DNA of 64,000 nucleotides, from positions 831,412,353 to 831,476,352 of the forward strand of contig CM057338.1 in the NCBI GenBank assembly GCA_030015575.1, given 5' to 3'. The notes under the pieces are model-generated. The model was not told where the DNA came from and ran no database searches. It was given only the letters and a program-made list of their open reading frames with translations. This DNA is from Agapanthus africanus. Taxonomy: Eukaryota; Streptophyta; Magnoliopsida; Asparagales; Amaryllidaceae. Within the stretch, counting starts at the first letter, position 1; each line of letters begins with the position of its first letter. Of this stretch, positions 10,536 through 19,548 are shown one piece after another. The position numbers and the translations under genes are program-made.

Positions 10536-11229
10536 TGTCACGCCCCACCCCCAATACAGAGAGTATTGTCCGCTCTGGCCGAAGCCGCACGGTTTTGTCC
10601 TTCGGAACGAACCGGACCCGACCAGGGGGCACTTCCCAGGAGGTCACCCATCCCAGAACTTCCCTAGCTCGAGCACGCTTAACTACGGAGTTCTCAAGCT
10701 CCTGTAGTGACAGTTCACTTAAAAGGCGCCTCTGTATTGAAAAGTGGTATCATTCCATTTATAGTACAGATCGCCCCCTTTCGGAATGTATTCCGAAGAG
10801 TCCCCATTATTCTACAGTGGGTCCCACGGACTCAAGAGGTGGCCCCCATGAATTCAAGAGGTGGCCCCCGCCCACTTAACATGACACTTGGCGTAGCACT
10901 TTGTCCCGTGTGGCACTTTGCTCCGTGAGCAAGAACCGGGTCCCGACATTCTCCCCACCTTTGAACAATGGTTCGTTCTCGAACCACAGACCTACTTTTG
11001 AGGGACCAGCTCTGATACCATTCTTCAATACAGAGGCGCATTTTAAGTGAACTGGCACTATAGGAGCTTGAGAACTCCGTAGTTAAGCGTGCTCGAGCCA
11101 GGAAAGTTCTGGGATGGGTGACCTCCTGAGAAGTGGCCCCTGGTCAGATCCGGTTCGCTCCAAAGGACAAAACCATGCGGTTTCGACCAGAGCGGACAAT
11201 ACTCTCTGTATTGGGGGTGGGGCGTGACA
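10536..11229. mobile_element. Cassandra-like element with inverted terminal arms carrying 5S rRNA sequence
   Basis: Two ~210-bp arms (10536-10745 and 11229-11021) are inverted copies of each other. Both begin tgtcacgccccaccccc at their outer end and reach gcgcctctgtattga at the inner end. The right arm is followed inward by tggtatcagagctgg (11020-11006, minus strand), a methionine-tRNA type primer site; the left arm is followed by a decayed version of the same. Each arm contains a 5S rRNA-like segment. Cassandra is the known small LTR element with 5S sequence in its LTRs, but its LTRs are direct repeats, so the inverted arrangement is unusual. No matching target duplication flanks this unit alone. 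Confidence 0.75.
11068..11139 (+). pseudogene. 5S rRNA-derived segment (right arm)
   Basis: gaactccgtagttaagcgtg and ggatgggtgacctcctgag match the second half of plant 5S rRNA, including the parts of its internal RNA polymerase III promoter. The first half of a 5S gene is missing, so this is not a host rRNA gene. An inverted copy lies in the left arm at about 10630-10700. Confidence 0.8.
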
Positions 11230-11688
11230 GAATTCCATGTCACGTCCCGCTTCCCAAAATACGGAATGCGAGGGGTTGACAAGGCCAGCCATGCTCCTAC
11301 GGTCGAGGAAATATCCTGCCGTAGTCACATTTCGGTTTCTAGCTTTACGTGGTAATCAGTAATCAATGCACAGGTAATGAGAAATGCAGTCACTAAATTG
11401 AAACAAATACAAAACACTAACCAGATAGAGATCAAGGAAGTATAGCTCTGAGTCGCTAGTCCAGATATCCGCAATATCCCTGAGGTACGTCAGGTCCTGA
11501 TCCGAGTACTCAGGTCGTCAGAGCGACACAATAGCAATAAATAGAAATACATGTATAACAAGTGTAATAATAATGAATATGAAACAGTAAGTATGAAGTG
11601 ACGATATGAACATGAAGGAGCCAGTACAGGTAAACAGTAAAGCGGGTAAACAGTATGGCAGGTATATAAATCAGTAATCAATGCATGT

Positions 11689-13093
11689 TGATTGATGTTC
11701 TTTTCTGCGTGTGCGTTTTGAAATCAAAATTAAGAATATACCGCAATCAATAACGGTGTCGCTTGGTAGCTAGCCAGTTGAGTACGGGTCGGTCCACAGG
11801 GAAAACGTGTTCTTTCTTTAAGTTCTTACGAGTTAAGTCATATTTTTTGTAGGTTTTGATTTTTATAAAAACTAAGATTGAATTTAATTTGAATTAAAAC
11901 CTTGCTAGGGCTAGGATTAGGTTAGTTTGGAAATAAAACTCTACTCACTGCTTTCTTTGCCCTAATTAAGAACATACGTGTTAGGGTAATAGTTAACAAA
12001 GGGGATTAGCACGACTAGGAAGAAACTTTGTTTCTTCCTTTTGGTCCTTATCCGTCCTTTCTTAACTCTTAGCCCTAAGCTCTATGTAAATCAACCACAA
12101 CCGGTCTAACTAGGGAATCACCGTTATCTCGTAGGATAGGGTGCCGTAGTGAGCGGTGTATGTTTGATTCAAATAGAGTCCTAATTAATATATTATATGG
12201 GGCAAGAAAGGAGTGAGAGAATTCCATCTCTCAAACCTACCCAATCCTAACCCTAACAAGTGAGGAACTACTCACTCATTAGGAAAGTTGCGACAAAATT
12301 CATTTTTTATAATTTTTTGTTTTAATAACCTAATTAACTTGCAGATAAATAAAGACAGATAAAAAAATTACAGAATTTAAATTCAACTGGAGAATTGCAA
12401 GATAAAAAAAACTTACTTTTATTGACACTTCTTGACAATTACAATGGAATGAAAATTTAATCTAGAAAATAAAAAGAGGCATGCCTAATTAGGCTGTAGG
12501 CTTTCCTATTTATAGATAGGAGAAACCCTAGAGTTTACATCTGATCCACACTTGAAATTACAAGACTGCCCTAAGAAAGCCGGGCCAACGCACCGACACC
12601 CACCGACACGTGCACTGCACGGCCGCGGATCCGCGGCAGAATGTCCTATTTGGCCGCGGTTCCGCGGCCATATGGTGAGCTCTTGGACTCAGTTCTTTAG
12701 GGATGCTTCAAGTTGCTTTTTCCTTATATTTTCTTCACTTGGTTTCTCAGAATCTTTTCTACTTTCTTTCAGATTTCCAACAGTGCAGAATTTGTGGACT
12801 TTTACCGCAAGCTTCGCTTTGAAGTCTTGTATCTTATGCTGCTCTTGAACTGTCTTGTGCATGGAACTGTTTACTGATCTTCATTTGTTTCTTGAACTGT
12901 TAGGCGGCATCATACGGATTCATCTTTTGTTAGTCGTAGTCTCACTTTTGTAACGTCTTTTCATGAATTTCACCGTATTGTTCTGAGAACCAGTAACCTG
13001 CAACTATTTAGCAGACATGGATCAAAAGCACCTATTTATTTGAAATATGATTAAAAATGGGTGATATAATAATGCAAACTTATAATATGAACA
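11689..13093 (-). repeat. 3' LTR of Athila-like element
   Basis: This LTR is 1405 bp; on the minus strand it begins tgttcatattataag and ends caatca. A TATA box ctataaatag lies at 12515-12506 on the minus strand. Two GC-rich palindromes are at 12621-12669. Confidence 0.9.
12621..12669. other. Paired GC-rich palindromes (Athila-like LTR)
   Basis: ggccgcggatccgcggc and ggccgcggttccgcggcc are separated by 13 bases in otherwise AT-rich DNA. The other LTR keeps the pair at 44629-44676 with one base changed. Similar pairs occur in both copia elements. Confidence 0.85.
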
Positions 13094-13107
13094 AATACCC
13101 CCAAACT
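13094..13107 (-). other. Polypurine tract of Athila-like element
   Basis: The minus strand reads aagtttgggggtatt directly before the 3' LTR. Related purine runs occur upstream at about 14400-14416 and 14526-14545. Confidence 0.75.
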
Positions 13108-14589
13108 TATCTTTTGCTCGTCCCGAGCAAACCCAATTTATTCTCGAAAAAACCTAACCTCACTTTTGCAGGGAATCGCGATTGCACTGAGCTCGTGCAA
13201 CAAGCCGTTAAACCTCTAGGTGTCCCTAATAGGAGGAGTGTTGTCTCCTGAGGGTTTTCAGCGGATACTACCCACAAAATCCGATCAATTTGGCATGTTG
13301 ACTTTCATTCTTCAATTCGGTATTCTAGCAAGAAAATCTATTATCTTCGATTTAGAAATCATCAACCCATATTTTTCACACTCACTTATCATTTAACTTA
13401 AGATCGTATATGTTCTGCAAATTTATTAAGCTTTCAGCATCTTTTGAATTTTCCTTCTAAGGTTCCATCTCAACTTAGGAATTTTTATCATCTTTACTGA
13501 AGGTATAAGCCCTATCTTTCATTCCTATCTCTTATCCAAACCCCAATCATATACCCCTACGTGTGTGTAATTATCACCCCTACGCTTGAAAATTCAATTC
13601 AAGCTATCATACTCTTGTCCATCTTCCAAAATACTTTTAGTTGGTGAATTTTAGATGAAATTGCTCACACATCCTTCATGCGACCGTTGATACTTCTTGA
13701 GATACTAAACGACCGATTACAAAATGTGCTTGCGCATTTAGGCGTAATTCCTCGTCTTGCAATACCTAAGGCTTAGCAGTGACTCCCAAACCAATTGGTC
13801 TAAGGCACTAGGTGATAAAGCACCCTCGCTATATTTTTTATTTATACTGCCTTAAGTAATTACAACACCAGTGTTCATTTTTTTTATTTATTTATTCACC
13901 ACTTATACTTTTATTTTATTTTCTTTCATACTAAGGATTTTAGACAAGAGCATTTCAAGGTATTCTCTACTATCCCAAATTTTAAGGTGCGTGTATGTGC
14001 ATAAAGTAGGGTATATATTTTTAGTATTTAGATTTAAGGTTTAGAATTATTTTTTAGACTTATAATTCAAATAAAACTTTCAATACTCTTCCCTTATTTC
14101 GACTTAACCCAAGAACTGAACTCAAAATTTGCCTATTTCTAAATAAACTACAAGGACGTATATTTTCTACAGTTAAACTTTAAGAAAGGTTATTTTTAGG
14201 GTTTTTAATTTACTAAGTTTAGGATATAGTTTTTCCTAACTAGTCAACCGTCATGTTGAGCTTAAGTCAAATATGACCAAAAATTGAACTTTTCAATTTT
14301 TATATATTTTTGTTAAAATTTTTTATTTTTATGTGTTTTAAAATAAGTATGCAAATGCAAAAATATACATATGAATGCGAAGGAAGAAAGCTTACCGAGC
14401 ACACCCCCAAACTTAAACTTGACAGTACCCTCACTGTCAGGCTACACCAAGAGGGTCAAAATTGTCGGCGGTCCCCTGTTTATTTAATTTTTTAAAAAAA
14501 TTTTTTTAACAAAATATATATACACAAAAATGTCCCCCCCAAACTTAAGTGAAACAATGTTTCCACTGTTTAAGCGTTAAAGTTCAGAG
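13108..14589 (-). other. 3' untranslated part of Athila-like element
   Basis: AT-rich, without a convincing open frame. It contains two more copies of the tract aagtttgggggg (minus strand, about 14545-14526 and 14416-14400). Confidence 0.6.
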
Positions 14590-15444
14590 TTAGAGAGGAG
14601 AAAAACACAGTATCAAGCTATACAAGGCCTTACACAGGCCAAAGGTTAGCACCAACCATTCAAAGAATTTATCAGTGAAGTGCACCGGTTGGTGGAAGAA
14701 CCTGTTACATAGAGTCAGGAAGAAATGGGGTAAGGATAAGTGGTGTAATGGAAAAGGTTTACGTCTCGATTTGTAGAGACGAAACAATAATGGTGAACGG
14801 AAACGAGAACGTGGATGATTAGGAATGGGAAGAATGGTCACATTCTCGTATGAGATAAGAAGAAATGATGGTGGTTCGACTTCTTCAGGTGGAGGTTGAT
14901 TAATCACAAAATCCGTGTCGTTTAGGAATGTGAGTTCGTCGGCAAAAATATCTTCGAAATTTTCATCGATGGTTCGATTGAACGTTTCAATATCAATAAG
15001 TGTCGCGCCAGAATTCAACACACTTGATTTTTCAAAAATTACGGAGGTAGGAGACTCGTAAGGCTCATCTACCTTATTCTCAAAAGAGTAAATCAAATTG
15101 TTTTTCTAGAATTATCGAACTCAAAATATCAGATTGTGATTCATTAACACTCACTATCATTAAAGAAAGATTAGAAGAAGAACCAGAGAAAGTGGGAGAA
15201 AGAAGTGGAATACGAACTTGAAGGTAGAAATAGAGTGTATAAATTAGCACAATTTGTAATGACCGATATGTAAAAAGCGATTGTGCTAATCTATCAACCC
15301 ACGGAGAAATGAGATCAAATCTCTCAAGATTCGTGAAAAAACATGGGTACGTCGAACTTGGTAAACCAGACATAAAAAATGAAAGTGATACGGTTTCTTG
15401 CGTGGTCGGAACGATGGAAAGGATGAAGGGGAGTGATTTAGGAA
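14590..15444 (-). pseudogene. Athila-like element ORF, C-terminal part
   Basis: This is the continuation of the frame at 31338-32575, separated from it by copia 1, which went in with the duplication gggta. From the junction the frame is open down to 15080 (it contains MSGLPSSTYPCFF). It then appears to shift by one base into the frame open from 15096 to 14590, which contains IDENFEDIFADEL and FVINQPPPEEVEPP. I recognise no enzyme motif. The last 60 residues are basic and aromatic-rich. The frameshift could be decay or a sequencing error. Confidence 0.55.
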
Positions 15445-15449
15445 GGGTA

Positions 15450-17527
15450 TGTTAGTGTATATGCCCTAGAGGCCATTACTGTATCATACTAGTTTGTATA
15501 TTACTTGATGGAAGCTTGGGATATTCACCTTGTATAAACAATCTTGCTCAATATAGTAGTATGCTACTTGGTTTGTTTCTACTTCAATGTGTACTTGTGT
15601 TTATTTCAGTATATCACTTATACGCATTAGTGGAGCCCTTAGGATCTTTGCTTGATTACCAGCGTTGTGATGGCAGTCACACTAGTGGGGGCTGGGTAAT
15701 CTATAGGCACATCCTTATACAGGTCCCTAGTCGTAGGACTATCGAGACAGGGCATCGATACTCCGGAGTAGACTAGCGTATGCGCTTCTCATCCCAGTGT
15801 GGGAGATGGTCTGTCCCACAGCCATCAGTACGTCGTACTGGAGATAGTATACGGGTGCTCGTTGGGTTACGAGTACACTGGACAGGACTCGTCGGGAACT
15901 GACAGGTTGGTATTATACCTATCGTCAGTTATCAGTTCCCAGGTGACATGAGTACAGCTTAGTCCGCTGACTTGACACTGACACTTCGCCTCGAGTGTGT
16001 TCCCACTGCACTTTGATCACTACCCTACCACGGCTCAAAGGAGTCGTGCAAACAGGTGGTGGTTGGGTGCAGTCCCGAAGCACTTGGAGGCAGTGACGGT
16101 TAGACAGGATTCGTCTCTCCCGGTATTGGGGGTTGACATCGCGCTGTGTCTAGGAGAGCCATTACACGAGTAGTCCCTGGCCAGGGCAAGCGAGATATAC
16201 TGGTAGGTTTCCAGTGTTATCTCAGGGTGTTTTGGGCTTCACTCCGACACGACTTGTACCGCTATTGGGGGACTGACGTTTTACCGCCCCCTAGGCCCGC
16301 CATGCGATGTATCAGACGAACAGACCGGACTGTACGGAGAATGTCACATTCAGACTCAGTAGGAGTTCAGATGGGGTTTCACCTCGTCAGCCTTCTTGTC
16401 GGCATCTACCTGGGGACCGTTACGCACAGCTAGTGCCGCTTGCGGTCTGTGGTTAAACCCACTGCCAGCGTAGTGTCGAGTCTTTAGAGTCCCACACAGA
16501 GGGTATTCGCCTCTGGGCAAAACAGAGTAGAGGTCGCATGGTTTTGCGACAGGGTTCGTTCTCATCCGCGCACTTGTGCACGTTTGGAGTCCGGACGGAT
16601 TATACTGGCAGGCTCTGGTTTGAGCCAGATACTGGTATATGTTTTGGGGGTTGCTTTTTATTCTTGGTATTCTTGTTCCTCGGAACGAGAATGCAGGTGT
16701 GTATGCACAGTTGCTTGAGGCGGAGAATGAGGTTTTTCATTAGGGTTTCGGATCGGGTGCGTATGCACAGTTGACAGTTATCTTTTTCCAAACCCTAATG
16801 GATTTGTGTATTATCTATTAATAATAGTAATTAAATGAGAATTATGTTATGGTTGATTTTTTGTTGACTTGTTGACCTTGGTTGACTTGTTGACCTTTGA
16901 CCACCATCATGCTTTGAAGATCCTCCTTGATTCATGCTTACACTTCATTTAAAGAAGCATGATAGTGGTCATTCCTAAAATAACCATCAACTATTCTTAT
17001 TTCAATTATTATCATTTAGATAATTCTTTTCTTTTTGCAATATGGTTGCAAGAAAGAGAAAATTGAGCTCATTCTATCATTCTCACTCTCTCTCCTCATT
17101 TCATCTTCTTCTTCCTCTTGAAAAGAGAAACCTTCTCATGTGTTGAGAATCATTCTCTTTAGATAGAAAAGCAAACCCTAATCACTCTCTACTCATTCTA
17201 GGATGAAGGTTTAGCAAGCCGGAAACCCTAGTTCACTCAAAGATCGAGGAAGAGCCCAAAGTCGAACCTTCGAGGTGGATCCATCTTCGACGGGAGAAGG
17301 CGACGAAAAGAGAACCATCAACCTCTACAAGGTTTGAAGAAGAAGGAGTTCAAGTTTAGGTATAACCATCTTCCATAGTAGCTAACTCTCTTTAGCTTGT
17401 TAACTAGTTTTAGTTTAGACAACGATCCCGACAAAGTTTAGTCCATGTTGCCTCTTGCGATAAAAATTCGTTTTTTATACCGTTTCCGCCTCCCCGTAAG
17501 TACCGGGGGTCGCAATATGGACTTACA
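15450..17527 (+). repeat. 5' LTR of copia 1
   Basis: This LTR is 2078 bp, beginning tgttagtgtatatgccc and ending gacttaca. It contains a stem-loop gggaactga/tcagttccc (15894-15940), conserved in related LTRs, and a W-box cluster at 16864-16901. Confidence 0.95.
16864..16901 (+). promoter_or_regulatory. Cluster of five W-boxes in copia 1 LTR
   Basis: TTGAC occurs five times in 38 bp. TTGAC followed by C or T is the W-box bound by WRKY factors, which mediate defence and stress responses in plants. The cluster recurs in the 3' LTR (30669-30706), and four copies occur on the minus strand in the solo LTR at 52399-52430. It is absent from the aligned part of copia 2. Confidence 0.6.
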
Positions 17528-17528
17528 G

Positions 17529-17541
17529 TGGTATCAGAGCC
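17529..17541 (+). other. Primer binding site of copia 1
   Basis: tggtatcagagcc begins two bases after the LTR; it is the complement of the initiator methionine tRNA 3' end, usual for plant copia elements. Confidence 0.95.
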
Positions 17542-17733
17542 TAACTAAACTTAAACTAGCTTGGTAGTGAAGTGTAACGAAGTTCGGAACCGAAAAATCG
17601 CAAAACCGGAAAAACGAAAACCTAACTTTCTGTTGAAATTTTTTCTGCTCAAAATGAAAAACTTTATACTTGTAAAATCGTCTCAGGGTTTTCTAAGAAC
17701 ACACAAGAAAAACGATATCATGTTTCCTCCAAA

Positions 17734-17783
17734 CCGCCGCGCTTCCGCGGCCTCACCTACTTATCTGGCCGCGGAACCGCCGC
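17734..17783. other. Paired GC-rich palindromes (copia 1 leader)
   Basis: ccgccgcgcttccgcggcc and ggccgcggaaccgccgc are separated by 14 bases, about 200 bases after the primer site. Compare 12621-12669 and 35820-35869. Confidence 0.8.
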
Positions 17784-18429
17784 AAGTTGGTGTCTTCTTT
17801 GCATCGTTTTTCGTGCAGTGTTCTTCTGTGTTGGTTTTGGGATTTTTAAGATATATTATATGTACCCAGATTTTCCAGAACAGAAATTCACTTTTGGGGT
17901 CCTATAATTCCGTATTTTTTTCCGAACTTCACTGCACTTTGGCTATGTTGGTTATATCTGTGATGTTTGCATGTATTGAACGTCGGCTAATCGCTATAAG
18001 TCGATTAGTCGGGGTTATACATGATCTGTAATGTTCTGGAATGTGTATATGAATGTGTTGGACTGTCGCGGGTGAATAGCCGGGGTGGATGTGAGATGAG
18101 CTTTTGTTTTTCTTTCATTCATTGTAAATGTAAATTGATGTAATTATATTATTTGTTTGGCCGCACAACCGGGTCGGGGTTGTAGCCGTCATTGTATAAT
18201 TCTTTTTACTGTTTTTGCTCCTAGGATAGACCCATGGTGGGGTGCACAAACTACCGGGAACATGGAGGGTAGTTTGCCGCACCCGTAGGGGTCTTGGGTG
18301 GGGTATTTGCTATTCACCGCGACCGTGTTATCCGCTTTTCGTTTCAGGCTCGAAAGGAATGCGGATTGCTAGTATATCCAATGTATTCATCTGTGATCTG
18401 TAATGTCTATCATTGCTTTCTATTTAGGC

Positions 18430-18545
18430 GTTGCTTATGTTTTACAGCCGCGCTAGCCCAGCCCCCGCTCTGTCGTTAGTTAAGTAACCTAACGAGTGAT
18501 GACGGGACCCCGTGGCGAATGCGAATGGCATAAGCGTACGTCATA
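18430..18545 (+). other. Conserved leader box shared by copia 1 and 2
   Basis: The stretch around cccgctctgtcgttagttaa has nearly the same sequence in copia 2 (36799-36905), although the flanking leader and pol are strongly diverged. It contains a perfect stem cgttag/ctaacg (18474-18479 with 18489-18494) around a 9-base loop. Candidate RNA packaging, dimerisation or translation signal; function not shown. Confidence 0.65.
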
Positions 18546-18837
18546 TTTTGGTTGTTTTCTGCAATGGTAGGAATTAAATGATGGGACGCATTAAAAGAAC
18601 TAATGCAAGAATATCACGCATTAAAAGAACTAATGCAAGATAATAAACCAAGTTTAAGTCGATGGAACACTTTCGAAAAACCACTCGGTTCTTTTCAAAA
18701 ACTAACTTTTAAATGCGGAGCTTGAGCCACTCCTTCTAAAAGCTATCTCGTTCCATCGATTATATCAAGTTCACTACGTTCACGGTTTCGCCAAAACCAT
18801 TCGTAGCCCTCCGTCGTTTCGTATGAATATACAATAG

Positions 18838-19060
18838 TATTCAAGCTATGTTTGTTGACCTTCGTCAAGACATAGAGATTGGTAGCTATTGGGTGTTCAT
18901 GTGTAGCATAGATAGATGCGTTGGTTTGGGACAGTCGTATTGCCTTGTTGACCTTCGTCAAGGGTATATACGGGTGGGTTCAAATTAACCTGGATAATGA
19001 CGGGCAGAACTTGACATGTGACTTATGATTTGTTGACCTTCGTCAAGGTCATAAGAGCAT
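18838..19060 (+). other. Three-hairpin array in copia 1 leader
   Basis: Three copies of the apex ttgaccttcgtcaa occur at 18855-18868, 18948-18961 and 19033-19046. Each is enclosed by its own complementary outer arms: ctatgt/acatag, cgtat/atacg and cttatga/tcataag. The same three-hairpin layout occurs in copia 2 with different but still complementary arms. The gap-side copy of this leader repeats it at about 24578-24800. Confidence 0.75.
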
Positions 19061-19548
19061 GGGGCAAAAATCCACATCGGGAGTTTCATAAGTACTGAAA
19101 CTTGCTAGATTTGCATACCATTTGGAGTGTGATGATTATGGTAGGATTCCTTCATTTTCGTCACGCGATGATATTTGGATCCCGATCCTACTGTGAGTAT
19201 ATGCTACTCCTCGGGAAATTTCTCACTAAACGATCAATGCTATAAACCTAGTAGGTGCCTAGAAAGGTGTTAGCGGGGCTACGCCCCCAGGGAAAAGAGG
19301 TTCTTAAATTAAGGAACTTCGCGAAAGCGTTGGAAAACCTCCCTCGAAGTACCGACACTGGCCTGGCTGAACGGTTAAGCAAGTATTGTACGGTGGGATT
19401 GATCCCGGCTAATTCTTCCTTTGTGGTTTGAGGAGGGATTCGAGAGACAGTGGGAGCCATCCTGTTTAGACAAATTAAAAACCATTCTAAACTTGCAAGA
19501 GCATCGTGCTAAGTGTTTCTTCTCTCCCCCTGCAGCGACCAAATCGAA

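Larger units (their letters stand above)
17542..19548 (+). other. Long 5' leader of copia 1
   Basis: Two kilobases without a credible gene. It holds a GC-rich palindrome pair (17734-17783), a leader box conserved with copia 2 (18430-18545), a three-hairpin array (18838-19060), and a splice-acceptor-like tctctccccctgcag ending at 19535, just before the start codon. The last feature is matched by ctctctctttggcag in copia 2. Confidence 0.7.

Noticed and set aside
10536-11229. Possible functional host 5S rRNA genes
   Set aside because: Only the second half of 5S is present in each arm, with changes, and the units sit in LTR-like arms next to a primer site. This is Cassandra-type sequence, not a 5S array.
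14590-15096. Envelope-like gene of an Athila element
   Set aside because: The position near the 3' end fits, but I see no signal peptide, convincing membrane segment or splice pattern; the frame is better read as the continuation of the long frame cut by copia 1.
15516-16433. Small open frames within copia LTRs (for example 15516-15776 and 16146-16433)
   Set aside because: They repeat in every LTR copy, have no domain, and their frames are not kept in copia 2. Chance frames.
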